The notes under the pieces were generated by a model. The model was not told the origin of the DNA, searched no databases, and saw only the letters and a program-made list of their open reading frames with translations. Source: JACCTU01 sp963809175 (GTDB taxonomy: Bacteria > Actinomycetota > Thermoleophilia > Gaiellales > Gaiellaceae). From it: a DNA stretch of 64,000 nucleotides. Each line of letters opens with the position of its first letter. Position 1 is the first letter of the stretch. Location of the stretch: contig CAWEIK010000002.1 in assembly GCA_963809175.1 (NCBI GenBank), positions 1-64,000 on the forward strand, in the 5' to 3' direction. Of this stretch, positions 17,744 to 25,582 are shown piece after piece. Made by a program: the position numbers and the translations under genes.

Positions 17744-19126
17744 TCAGTGCCGCAGCGCCTGGGCGAGCGCACGCGCGCCGGCCCTGAGCGCGGCCTCATT
17801 CGAGTGCGCGAAACCAAGCAGGAGCCCTCCGCTCCCGCCCCGCGCGAACCGGTGCTCGCCCAGGCCGCTGAGCTCGATCCGCTGCTCGCGTGCAGCGGCG
17901 AGCGCAGCGGCTTCGCTTCGACCGCTCGGCAAGGAGGAGACGACATGAAGCCCCGCGGCGACGCCCGCGACCTCGAGCTCGGGCAGGTGTCGGGCGAGCG
18001 CGCGCACGAGCACGTCGCGGCGGCGGCGGTAGCGGACGCGCATGCGCCGGACATGTCGGTCGAGCTCGCCGCGGACGACGAAGTCGGCCAGCGCGATCTG
18101 GTCGAGCACGGGAGGGGCAAGGATCGTCCCGCGCACATCCGCGATGACGTCGTCGACGAGCCAGGACGGCACGACTGCCCAGCCGATGCGGAGCGCCGGT
18201 GCGAGCGTGCGCGACGTCGAGCCGAGGTAGACGACGCGCTCCGGCGCAAGACCTTGCAGTGCGCCGACGGGAGCGCGGTCATAGCGAAACTCGGCGTCGA
18301 CGTCGTCCTCGAGCACCAGCGCACCACGGGACTCCGCCCACTCGAGCAGCGCGGCGCGACGCTCGGGCGCGAGCACAGCTGTGGTCGGAAACTGGTGCGC
18401 CGGTGTCGCGAGCACCGCGTCGGGGTCGGCGGCGACGACCTCGTCGACCCGCAGGCCGTCCCGGTCGACGCCGACGGGAACGAGCTCGAGCCCCGATGCC
18501 GCGACGATCCGCCGCACGGCGATGTGCCCTGGGTTCTCGAGCGCGATCCGTCGCGCACCTCGCGCGAGCAGCACGCGGCACACCGCGCCGACGCCGTTTG
18601 CGAAGCCGACGGTCACGAACGTGCGCTCGGCCTGTACGACTGCACCGCGAGTGCGTCCGAGATACGAGGCCAGCGCGACTCGAAGCCGCGCAGAGCCCCG
18701 CGCGTCTCCGTAGCCGAGCTCCTCGTCGGTCGCGTCGCGCAGCGCGGCGCGAAGCGACATGAGCCACTCGCGACGCGGGAACGACGCGTAGTCGGCGAGA
18801 TCAGGCCGCAGGTTGTAGCGCGGCGCGGGGACGGGCACGACGTCCCGAACGGGCGGCGCAGACTCGACCTCCGCAACCCGCACTGCCGCCCCTTGCCGGA
18901 CGAAGAGGTACCCCTCTGCGCCGAGCTGTGCGTAGGCACCACCGACGACACCGCGGGAGACTCCGAGCTCGTGCGCGAGCGCGCGCGACGAAGGCAGCGC
19001 CGTTCCGGGCGGGAGCCTCCCGTCGCGGACCGCCTTGCGGAGCGCCTCCTCGAGCCGCTTCGTCCGCGGCCCCGCCCCGGCGAGCTCGAGCAGGAGCTCC
19101 AGCGAACTGGTCCGAGAAATCGCCAT
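17744..19126 (-). CDS. MocR/PdxR-family GntR-aminotransferase transcription regulator
   Basis: A 460-residue chimeric regulator. Residues 10-75 form a GntR winged helix (LEEALRKAVRDGRLPPGTAL, LAHELGVSRGVVGGAYAQL). Residues 110-460 form a fold-type I aminotransferase domain used as effector sensor, including VTVGFANGVGAVCRVL, LVLEDDVDAEFRYD and GSTSRTLAPALRIGW, whose context after GSTSR normally carries or replaces the PLP lysine. It is divergent from the aldo/keto reductase at 19173 with only 46 bases between starts, so that gene is the likely target. Two CGAACTGG direct repeats overlap its start. PLP, or a pyridoxal-linked signal, is the probable effector; this is inference from the family. 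Confidence 0.92.
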   Translation of the reverse strand: MAISRTSSLELLLELAGAGPRTKRLEEALRKAVRDGRLPPGTALPSSRALAHELGVSRGVVGGAYAQLGAEGYLFVRQGAAVRVAEVESAPPVRDVVPVPAPRYNLRPDLADYASFPRREWLMSLRAALRDATDEELGYGDARGSARLRVALASYLGRTRGAVVQAERTFVTVGFANGVGAVCRVLLARGARRIALENPGHIAVRRIVAASGLELVPVGVDRDGLRVDEVVAADPDAVLATPAHQFPTTAVLAPERRAALLEWAESRGALVLEDDVDAEFRYDRAPVGALQGLAPERVVYLGSTSRTLAPALRIGWAVVPSWLVDDVIADVRGTILAPPVLDQIALADFVVRGELDRHVRRMRVRYRRRRDVLVRALARHLPELEVAGVAAGLHVVSSLPSGRSEAAALAAAREQRIELSGLGEHRFARGGSGGLLLGFAHSNEAALRAGARALAQALRH

Positions 19127-19134
19127 CGAACTGG
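19103..19134. promoter_or_regulatory. CGAACTGG direct repeats in the mocR/AKR divergent region
   Basis: CGAACTGG occurs at 19103-19110 and again at 19127-19134, 24 bases apart start to start, across the start of mocR. MocR regulators commonly bind direct repeats with about two helical turns of spacing, so this is a candidate autoregulatory site that could also control the aldo/keto reductase. Confidence 0.4.
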
Positions 19135-19172
19135 ACTTTACGCCGTGTCAGTCCCGGCATAGCGTCGTGCTC

Positions 19173-20189
19173 ATGGAACCTCTGCGCTTCGTCCTCTTCG
19201 GCCGCAGCGGCCTGCGCGTCTCGGAGCTCTGCCTCGGCACGATGACCTTCGGCACCGACTGGGGCTGGGGTGCGGACGAGCAGGAGTGCCTGCGGATCGT
19301 CCGCACGTTCGCCGAGGCCGGCGGCAACTTCATCGACACCGCGTGCAACTACACCGACGGGTCGAGCGAGGAGATCGTCGGCCGCGCGGTCGCACCGGAC
19401 CGCGACCGCTGGGTCGTGGCCACGAAGTACACCCTGACGATGGACCCAACCGACCCGAACGCGGGCGGCAACCACCGGAAGAGCCTCGTTCGCACGCTCG
19501 ACGGCAGCCTGCGCCGGCTCGGCACGGACTACGTCGACCTGCTGTGGCTGCACATGCGCGACGCGACGACGCCGATCGATGAGGCCATGCGCGCCCTGGA
19601 CGATCAGGTTCGCGCGGGCAAGGTCCTGTACGTCGGGATCTCGGACTCGCCCGCGTGGGTCGCCGCGCAGGCGAACACGGTCGCCGAGCTTCGTGGGTGG
19701 ACGCCGTTCGTCGGGCTCCAGCTCCCCTACTCGCTGGCCGGCCGCACGCCCGAGCGCGAGCTGTTGCCGATGGCCGCGGACTTCGGCCTCGCCGTCACAC
19801 CTTGGGGCGTGCTCGAGCACGGAATCCTCTCCGGACGCGACCCGTCCAGCCTGCGCTGGCCGGAGGACGCGATCTCGGACCGCGTGCGCGGGATCGTCGA
19901 CGCGCTTCGCGGAATCGCCGACGCGCACGGCGCGACCCCCGGACAGGTTGCGATCGCCTGGCTGCTGGCGCGTCCCAAGCCGCCGACGATCGTCCCGATC
20001 GTCGGTACGCGAAGCGCGGAACAGCTGACGGAGAACCTTGGCGCGCTCGAGCTCGAGTTGACCCCGGACGACCTGGAGCGGCTCGACCAGGTCTCGCGGC
20101 CCGAGCTCGGCTTCCCGCGCTCGTTCCTCGAGAGCGAGAACGTGCGCGGGCTGATCTACGGCGAGACCTGGTCGAGACTCCGCGTCTAG
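19173..20189 (+). CDS. Aldo/keto reductase
   Basis: A 338-residue NADPH-dependent oxidoreductase of the YghZ/YajO type. The barrel opens with GRSGLRVSELCLGTMTFG. The catalytic tetrad is visible: Asp and Tyr in FIDTACNYTDGSSE, Lys in WVVATKYTL and His in LLWLHMRDATTP. Cofactor-binding PIVGTRSAEQLTENLGALEL lies near the C terminus. The ATG at 19173 is preferred to the upstream in-frame GTG/ATG codons, which run through mocR. The stop TAG overlaps the stop of the VOC gene on the other strand (CTAG). Divergence from a MocR regulator suggests induction by an aldehyde or vitamin B6-linked signal; the substrate is not identifiable. Confidence 0.92.
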   Translation: MEPLRFVLFGRSGLRVSELCLGTMTFGTDWGWGADEQECLRIVRTFAEAGGNFIDTACNYTDGSSEEIVGRAVAPDRDRWVVATKYTLTMDPTDPNAGGNHRKSLVRTLDGSLRRLGTDYVDLLWLHMRDATTPIDEAMRALDDQVRAGKVLYVGISDSPAWVAAQANTVAELRGWTPFVGLQLPYSLAGRTPERELLPMAADFGLAVTPWGVLEHGILSGRDPSSLRWPEDAISDRVRGIVDALRGIADAHGATPGQVAIAWLLARPKPPTIVPIVGTRSAEQLTENLGALELELTPDDLERLDQVSRPELGFPRSFLESENVRGLIYGETWSRLRV

Positions 20190-20539
20190 CTGCTGTTGTC
20201 CACCAGCCCCACGAGGTGACCCTCGGGATCGGTGAACATCGCAAAGGTGACGACGTTCGGGATCTCCATCGGCGGCGTCACCGTCTTCCCGCCGAGGCTC
20301 TCCGCCTTGTCGAGCGTCGCCTGGAGGTCGTCGACGCCGACGTAGAACGTGAGGTGGCCGTCGCTTCCCTCTTGCGCCGCGCTGATCCCGCCGCCGATGC
20401 CCGACTCCGCGGCGTCGACCATGCCGTAGTTCATCGGGTTGTCCGCGTTCACGGTCCAGCCGAACAGCTGGCCGTAGAACTGCATGAGCTTCGGGCCGTC
20501 ATTGCCGACGACCTCGAAGTGGACGACTTTGTCCGCCAT
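20186..20539 (-). CDS. VOC (glyoxalase/bleomycin-resistance fold) protein
   Basis: A 117-residue single-domain protein with the paired beta-alpha-beta pattern of VOC proteins: VVHFEVVGNDGPKLMQFYGQ with LFGW at the start, GIGGGISAAQEG in the middle and FAMFTDPEGHLVGLVD at the end. It resembles the small YghJ/CFP30-like VOC proteins that often lack a full metal site; whether the usual His/Glu ligands are complete is not clear. The ATG at 20539 is preceded by GGAG. Substrate unknown. Confidence 0.88.
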   Translation of the reverse strand: MADKVVHFEVVGNDGPKLMQFYGQLFGWTVNADNPMNYGMVDAAESGIGGGISAAQEGSDGHLTFYVGVDDLQATLDKAESLGGKTVTPPMEIPNVVTFAMFTDPEGHLVGLVDNSS

Positions 20540-20601
20540 CTCGACTCCTTCCGTATGGGTTCCGTTGTTCGTTAGACGAACGAGAAGGTCGAAAATCGAC
20601 C

Positions 20602-21273
20602 CTACGCGAAGAGCGTCAGGTCGGGCTCGCGCCGGCCGCGGAGCAGGTCGAGGTCGACCTCGCGGGTGAGGATCCCCCGCGCGTCCGCGAGCGTCGCCGC
20701 CTGCGGTCGCACCTTCTGCGCGACGAGGATGCCGCGGCAGCCCGCCATCGCCGGGTCGAGCCGGATCCGCTCGAGGTAGCGGGACAACTGCTCGACCGCG
20801 TCCATCGTCGCGATCCGCTTGATCTCCACGGCGACCCACTGGTCGTCGCAGTCGCGGCACATCAGGTCGACGGGGCCGATGTCCGTCGGCCACTCCCTCC
20901 GGACCAGCCGCAGCTCGTCCTCGATCGCGTGCGGCTGCGCCGCGAGCTCGAGCTGGAGGTCGCGCTCGACGCCGTCCTTCTCGAGCCCGGCCGCCTCGCC
21001 CATGTCGTGCTGCTGGTCGCTCAGGACCTCGACGAGGCGGATCTCCAACCGGTCCTCGGTGCGACCCTGCCTCTTCCTTACGACGAGCAGGTCGCCGGAC
21101 TCCTCGACCACGGTCGGCGGCGTCATCCAGTTCAGCGGCTTGTACCCCCCGGCATCGGCGTGGACCAGCACCGCTCCGTCTTCCTTGACCATGAGCAGGC
21201 GCGTCGACTCGGGCAGGTAGGCCGAGAGCCGGCCGGTGTAGGTGACCTCGCAGCGGGCGACGATCAGGCGCAC
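20602..21273 (-). CDS. nucS: Mismatch-specific endonuclease NucS (EndoMS)
   Basis: Cleaves both strands at mismatches and provides mutation avoidance in actinobacteria and archaea that lack MutS/MutL. The 223-residue protein has an N-terminal DNA-binding beta domain (RLSAYLPESTRLLMVKEDGA, PLNWMTPPT). Its RecB-like nuclease domain shows the catalytic Asp in GPVDLMCRD near 136 and the AVEIKR motif with Glu150 and Lys152. The C terminus EPDLTLFA matches the conserved tail proposed to contact the sliding clamp. GTG start at 21273. A short GGTCGA-AAA-TCGACC hairpin lies just past its stop. Confidence 0.95.
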   Translation of the reverse strand: MRLIVARCEVTYTGRLSAYLPESTRLLMVKEDGAVLVHADAGGYKPLNWMTPPTVVEESGDLLVVRKRQGRTEDRLEIRLVEVLSDQQHDMGEAAGLEKDGVERDLQLELAAQPHAIEDELRLVRREWPTDIGPVDLMCRDCDDQWVAVEIKRIATMDAVEQLSRYLERIRLDPAMAGCRGILVAQKVRPQAATLADARGILTREVDLDLLRGRREPDLTLFA

Positions 21274-21320
21274 GGGGCAAGACCGTACCGTCCGATTCGG
21301 ACAGGTCGCGAAAGCTCGGG

Positions 21321-22178
21321 CTAGCTCGGCTTGGCCGGGACGAACCGCTTGACGAAGTCGAGCGCAGTCTGCGCGACCTCCTGCCAGCCGTGGTCGATGG
21401 TCAGCGAGTGGCCGCGGTTCGGCATCTGCTTGATCTCGGTGACTCCCGGGTTGCGCTTCTGCCGCTTGAAGGCGGCGTTGGCGATCGCCCAGGGAACCGT
21501 GTGGTCCTTCTCCCCGTCGAGGATCAGCAGCGGGCCCCGATCGGGGTTCTTCGTGTCGACCTTCGACTCGGTCCTGGGGTTGAGGTTGGCGTTGCCCATC
21601 TGGGCCAGGGCGATCCCCGACCCGGCCACGTGGTAGGTGTCGTACAGGCGCTTCGCCTCGTCCTCATCGAGGGCGTTCGTCCAGCCGTACTTGAACTGGT
21701 CGAAGGTGAGCGTGATCGCGCGGCCTCGATACCGGGGGTTCACCAGGAAGGGTCCCGCCACCTTGAGCACGGAGACGGGCAGCGGCAGGACGCCGCGAAA
21801 CACGCCCGGGTCGATGGCAACCGTGGCCGCCGAGAGTCCACGGCCGGCGAGCATCTGAGCCAACAGTCCGCCGGTCGAGTGCCCCATCACGGCCGGCTTC
21901 TGCTCGAGCTTGCCGATCACCTCGGCCGTGTGGTCGGCGATCTGCTTCAGCGTCTTCTTGGCGAAGACGTCCGGGTTCGCTCGCGCCTCCTCAATCGTTT
22001 CCGGATCGTCCGGCCAGTCCGGCGTCAGCGGCGCGTACCCGGCCTGCTTGAAGAGGTCCGCCCAGTTGGCCCAGCTGCTCGGCAGCAGCCAGAGGCCGTG
22101 GATGAAGACGACCGGAGTGGTGCCGGCGGCGTTTGCCGCCTCGATCTCCCTGCTCTCCCGCTCCGAAATGGACGCCAT
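21321..22178 (-). CDS. Alpha/beta hydrolase
   Basis: A 285-residue hydrolase-fold protein. The oxyanion motif PVVFIHGLWLLPSSWANWAD sits near residue 22, the nucleophile elbow GHSTGG near residue 100, the acid in LLILDGEKDHTVP near 225 and the catalytic His in MPNRGHSLTIDHGW near 260. No signal peptide. It belongs to the broad esterase/haloperoxidase-like group; the substrate is not evident. ATG with a GGAGTT-type site upstream. Its neighbours on the same strand are nucS downstream and the TIR-like gene upstream, without tight coupling. Confidence 0.9.
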   Translation of the reverse strand: MASISERESREIEAANAAGTTPVVFIHGLWLLPSSWANWADLFKQAGYAPLTPDWPDDPETIEEARANPDVFAKKTLKQIADHTAEVIGKLEQKPAVMGHSTGGLLAQMLAGRGLSAATVAIDPGVFRGVLPLPVSVLKVAGPFLVNPRYRGRAITLTFDQFKYGWTNALDEDEAKRLYDTYHVAGSGIALAQMGNANLNPRTESKVDTKNPDRGPLLILDGEKDHTVPWAIANAAFKRQKRNPGVTEIKQMPNRGHSLTIDHGWQEVAQTALDFVKRFVPAKPS

Positions 22179-22232
22179 CGCGAACTCCTTTCGGTCGGAG
22201 TGGAACGTGATCCGACCCTAACGAACTGCAGC

Positions 22233-23150
22233 TCAGAACGCGTTCGCGGCCGACTTCCACTCCTGGAGGCGCTGCGCGATCAGCTCGGCCCGCTCCTCCG
22301 CGCTCCCGCCGTCGAGCAGCTCGAGGTCCGAGGGGTCGGCTCGAAGGTAGACGCCGGCGGTTCGGGCATTCAGCCCGGCGTCGCGATCCGACCGTGTCGT
22401 CCAGTACCCGGTGGCGCGCTCGGCGGTCTCCACCCTGATCTCGCCGGTTCCCTCGAGCTGCGGCGCGTTCGGGTCCCGAGGGCGCTCGCCCTTCCAGAAG
22501 TAGAGGATGCCGGCCGGATCCCTGCGCTCCTTCGCAGCCTCGCTCCAGTAGCGGGCCGAGAGGGTGCCGTCCTCCTGCCAGGACCGGCCGTTCACGTTCA
22601 GGCCACCGTCGCGGTCCCGCGAGATGCGCAGCAGGCTCACCGCCGACGGTTCGGCCTCGGTTCGCACGGTGAGCGAGAGCTGCCACCACAGCCCCTCGAC
22701 CGGACCGCGGCGACCCTCGGTCTCGATCGCCTTGCGGAGCTTCTGGTTGATCGCGCGAACCTCCGCCGCGCTGGTCGCCGGGTCGTAGCGGACGGAGGTC
22801 AGACCGAGCAGGTCGCTCGGCAGCTTCGAGCCGTTCGCGTGGAGGATGAACGTGCGCCGGATGCCGAGCGCGCCGCCGAACAGCCCGGCCTCGAACACCA
22901 CGTTGTCGCGCGGCGACGCCTGGCCGGACTGGGACGCATCCGTCGTGGTCCAGTCGTCCTGGGCGAACACGAACGCGGCGAAGTCGACCTCCTGGGAAAG
23001 CTCGACGAGCCGGTCGAGGGTGGAGCGCCCCGGGTTGAACGTGGTCGTCCAGGGCTCGACGTCGGCGACGTCCTCGAGCCCGCGGGTGATCGCCTGGAGC
23101 AGTTTCGCCTGCTTGCCCGACGATCCCAGGAAGATGCGCGGCTTGTTCAT
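22233..23150 (-). CDS. TIR-like nucleotide-binding protein (PF10137-type) with an unassigned C-terminal domain
   Basis: A 305-residue cytoplasmic protein. Residues 5-125 match the predicted nucleotide-binding TIR-like family: RIFLGSSGKQAKLLQAI, VEPWTTTFNPGRSTLDRL, FAAFVFAQDDW, then SPRDNVVFEAGLFGGALG (PRDNVVFE at 80-87, Glu87 a candidate catalytic residue) and SKLPSDLLGLTSVRYDP. Such domains occur in bacterial immune effectors, where they hydrolyse NAD when triggered. The C-terminal half (about 150-305) is beta-rich with repeated Trp/Gly patterns (GLWWQLSL, ILYFWKGE, ATGYWTTRSD); I do not recognise it. No CD-NTase or other defence partner is adjacent. An effector/sensor role is inference. Confidence 0.82.
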   Translation of the reverse strand: MNKPRIFLGSSGKQAKLLQAITRGLEDVADVEPWTTTFNPGRSTLDRLVELSQEVDFAAFVFAQDDWTTTDASQSGQASPRDNVVFEAGLFGGALGIRRTFILHANGSKLPSDLLGLTSVRYDPATSAAEVRAINQKLRKAIETEGRRGPVEGLWWQLSLTVRTEAEPSAVSLLRISRDRDGGLNVNGRSWQEDGTLSARYWSEAAKERRDPAGILYFWKGERPRDPNAPQLEGTGEIRVETAERATGYWTTRSDRDAGLNARTAGVYLRADPSDLELLDGGSAEERAELIAQRLQEWKSAANAF

Positions 23151-23215
23151 CGCGGCTCACCTCTCGGTCAAGAGACGAGGGCCAGCGTACTCGACGACAG
23201 GCGTACGATCCGCCG

Positions 23216-24373
23216 ATGGAAGCGGCCGGCGTCGAGGAGACCGAGCGCCGGACCTCCTACCTCGAGCTCTTCTTCGACCTCGTCTTCGTCTTCGCGATCA
23301 CCCAGGTGGCGTCGCTGATGCTCGCGGAGCCGACGGCCGCCGGGTATGCGAAGTCCGCGCTCGTGCTCGGGATGATCTACTGGGCCTGGTCGGGGTACGC
23401 GTGGGCGACGAACGCGATCGACCTCAGCTCACCCCTGCTCCGGCTCGGCTATCTCGCCGCGATGGGCGCGAGCTTCGGGATGGCCGTTGCGGTCCCCGAC
23501 GCGTTCGGCGACCAGACGCTCTGGTTCGCGATCCCGTACGTCGTGGTGCGGCTGCTCAACCTCGCCTTGTACATCGGCGGGCTCCGGCACGACCGGGTGC
23601 AGCAGCGGGCGGTCCTCGCCCTCGCTCCGTGGTTCGCCCTCTCCCCCGCGCTCGCGCTGACCGGTGCGTTGCTGGGAGGCCGTCTGCTGATCGTGTTCTG
23701 GTGCGCGGGCCTGGCGCTCGACGTGTTCGGAACGCTCCGCGCCGGCGAGGGTGCGGGCTTCCGGGTGTCACCCGACCACTTCGCCGAGCGCTACGCGCTG
23801 TTCATCATCATCGCGCTCGGCGAGTCGATCGTCGCGATCGGTTCGGGCCTCGTCGACCACCCGCGCGACGCCGCGTTCGCCCTGTCGCTGGCCGTCGCCT
23901 TCGTCGGCGTGGCCGCGATCTGGTGGGCCTACTTCGACTTCACCGCCGCGGTCATGGCCCGCACGTTGCGCAATCAGACCCCCGAGCAGCGAGGCCCGAT
24001 GGCTCGAGACATCTTCACGCTGTGCCACTACCCGATCGTGCTCGGGATCATCTTCTTCGCCGTCGCGGCGAAGAAGACGGTTGAGCATCCCGGAGAGCCG
24101 CTCACCGGGGCCGGGCGCTTCGCGCTCGCTGCAGGCATCGGCTTCTTCCTCGTCGGCTTCGCGCTCGCGCGCTACCGGGTCCTCAAGCGCATCGCCTGGG
24201 AGCGCCTCGCCGCAGCGGTCGCGGCCTTCGCCGCGGTCTTCGTCCTGGCCGATGCTCCCGGCCTTGCGCTGATGGCGACCGTCGTAGCCTGTCTCGTCGC
24301 CGGCCTCGTTGCAGAGACGGTTCGCATCCGCGAGTTCCGCGCGGAGGTTCGCTCAGGCCCGACACAGCATTGA
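23216..24373 (+). CDS. Low-temperature-requirement A (LtrA) family membrane protein
   Basis: A 385-residue protein with about ten to eleven hydrophobic helices. The N terminus carries the LtrA signature ERRTSYLELFFDLVFVFAIT, followed by ALVLGMIYWAWSGYAWATNA and, later, HFAERYALFIIIALGESIVA, the conserved central block of the family. The molecular function of LtrA proteins is not established. It is divergent from the TIR-like gene and followed by the PepSY/OmpR set, without overlap. Confidence 0.92.
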   Translation: MEAAGVEETERRTSYLELFFDLVFVFAITQVASLMLAEPTAAGYAKSALVLGMIYWAWSGYAWATNAIDLSSPLLRLGYLAAMGASFGMAVAVPDAFGDQTLWFAIPYVVVRLLNLALYIGGLRHDRVQQRAVLALAPWFALSPALALTGALLGGRLLIVFWCAGLALDVFGTLRAGEGAGFRVSPDHFAERYALFIIIALGESIVAIGSGLVDHPRDAAFALSLAVAFVGVAAIWWAYFDFTAAVMARTLRNQTPEQRGPMARDIFTLCHYPIVLGIIFFAVAAKKTVEHPGEPLTGAGRFALAAGIGFFLVGFALARYRVLKRIAWERLAAAVAAFAAVFVLADAPGLALMATVVACLVAGLVAETVRIREFRAEVRSGPTQH

Positions 24374-24385
24374 GAGCTCCGGCGT

Positions 24386-24403
24386 TCTCATCGTCGTCTC
24401 ATC
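24386..24403. promoter_or_regulatory. OmpR-type direct repeat TCTCATC-N4-TCTCATC, site 1
   Basis: TCTCATC at 24386-24392 and 24397-24403, 11 bases apart, upstream of the PepSY gene at 24456. The same arrangement recurs at 24869 before the OmpR-type regulator. An 11-base direct repeat is the classic binding geometry of OmpR/PhoB-family dimers. Confidence 0.65.
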
Positions 24404-24455
24404 GGGTACTCCATACGGTGGGCGAGCCCAGTCACCAACCGAAGGAGATCGCTCG

Positions 24456-24818
24456 ATGAGACGCCGCTTGACCATGATCCTCGCCGGCCTCGCCGCGCTC
24501 GCTGCGCTCGCACTCGGCGGCGCCGCGATCGCCAACGCCACCGGTGTCACCGGCGGCGACGACGAAGGGCCGGCGCTCTCCTCCTCCGAGGCCGCGCGCG
24601 CAGGCGCCGCAGCACTCCGCGCAACCGGCGGCGGCACCGTCCAGGCTTCGGAGCGCGACAACGAAAAAGGCGCGACCTTCGAGGTCGAGGTCCGCAAGCC
24701 CGACGGTTCTGTCGTGGACGTCCGTCTCGACTCGAGCTACGGCGTGATCGCCGTCGACGATGACCAGGAGACGAACGACGACAACGACAGCCAGAACGAG
24801 GACGCCGGCGAGAACTGA
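24456..24818 (+). CDS. Secreted PepSY-domain protein
   Basis: A 120-residue exported protein. The signal/anchor RRRLTMILAGLAALAALALG is followed by a PepSY-like unit: SSSEAARAGAAALRATGGG, then FEVEVRKPDGSVVDVRLDSS and YGVIAV. An acidic Asp/Glu/Asn-rich tail follows. PepSY proteins act outside the membrane, often as inhibitors or sensors. A GGAG site precedes the ATG. Directly downstream lies an OmpR-type two-component system, and both units carry the same upstream direct repeat, so this is probably a target or accessory of that system. Confidence 0.85.
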   Translation: MRRRLTMILAGLAALAALALGGAAIANATGVTGGDDEGPALSSSEAARAGAAALRATGGGTVQASERDNEKGATFEVEVRKPDGSVVDVRLDSSYGVIAVDDDQETNDDNDSQNEDAGEN

Positions 24819-24868
24819 GCATCGCTCCCGCCCCGGGAGGAGCCCGTCATGAGCTCCTCCCGGCCCAC

Positions 24869-24886
24869 TCTCATCCGCGTCTCATC
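24869..24886. promoter_or_regulatory. OmpR-type direct repeat TCTCATC-N4-TCTCATC, site 2
   Basis: TCTCATC at 24869-24875 and 24880-24886, the same 11-base register as site 1. It ends 8 bases before a GACAAT -10-like hexamer (24895-24900), which lies just upstream of the regulator GTG at 24907. This suggests autoactivation of a leaderless or near-leaderless transcript. Confidence 0.65.
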
Positions 24887-24906
24887 TCGCGCGCGACAAT
24901 GAAGGC

Positions 24907-25581
24907 GTGCGCGCGCTCGTCGTCGAGGATCAGCCCAAGCTCGCGTCGCTGATCCGCCGCGGCCTCGTCGAGGAGGGGTATGCGGTCGACTTGGCGCCGG
25001 ATGGTCTCGAAGCGCTGGTGCGTGCGGGCGCGACGGCCTACGACGTGATCGTGCTCGACGTGATGCTCCCGGGCATCGACGGGTTCGAGGTCGTACGCCG
25101 CTTGCGAGACCAGACCGTGCAGTCACCCGTGTTGCTGCTGACCGCCCGCGACGGGCCGACCGACCGCGTGACCGGGCTCGACCTCGGTGCGGACGACTAC
25201 CTGACGAAGCCGTTCTCGTTCGACGAGCTCCTCGCCCGCCTACGTGCGCTCACCCGTCGCGGGCCGCTCGAGCGGCTTCCCGTGCTCGAGGTCGGGGCGC
25301 TCACGCTCGACCCTCGCCGGCGGCGGGCCTGGCACGGTGAGACCGAGCTCGAGCTCTCCTCGAAGGAGTTCGCATTGCTCGAGACGTTCATGCGACGCCC
25401 GGGTGAGGTGCTCTCGCGCTTCGACCTGCTCGAGAGCGCCTGGGACATCGCCTACGAGAATCGCTCCAACGTCGTCGACGTCTACGTCCGCTACCTGCGC
25501 GAGAAGATCGACCGCCGCTTCGGGGTCGCCTTGATCGAGACGGTGCGCGGCAGCGGCTACCGGCTCCGCGAGGCCGACTGA
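24907..25581 (+). CDS. OmpR/PhoB-family response regulator
   Basis: A 224-residue regulator. The receiver (1-115) has VVEDQPKL, Asp in VIVLDVMLPGIDG, Thr in LLLTARDGP and Lys in YLTKPFSFDEL. The winged helix (125-224) has ELSSKEFALLETFMRRPGEV, SNVVDVYVRYLREKID and VRGSGYRL. The GTG start follows a -10-like GACAAT by 6 bases with no clear ribosome-binding site, consistent with leaderless translation. The stop is one base before the kinase GTG. The TCTCATC repeats upstream of this gene and of the PepSY gene are its likely operators. Confidence 0.95.
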   Translation: MRALVVEDQPKLASLIRRGLVEEGYAVDLAPDGLEALVRAGATAYDVIVLDVMLPGIDGFEVVRRLRDQTVQSPVLLLTARDGPTDRVTGLDLGADDYLTKPFSFDELLARLRALTRRGPLERLPVLEVGALTLDPRRRRAWHGETELELSSKEFALLETFMRRPGEVLSRFDLLESAWDIAYENRSNVVDVYVRYLREKIDRRFGVALIETVRGSGYRLREAD

Positions 25582-25582
25582 C

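Noticed and set aside
20587..20601. GGTCGA-AAA-TCGACC hairpin as a strong nucS terminator
   Set aside because: Only a 6-bp stem with no T run; kept as a remark under nucS.
22233..24373. A full CBASS or Thoeris defence operon around the TIR-like gene
   Set aside because: Neighbours are LtrA, an alpha/beta hydrolase and NucS; no CD-NTase, SIR2/TIR sensor pair or ubiquitin-like genes are present.
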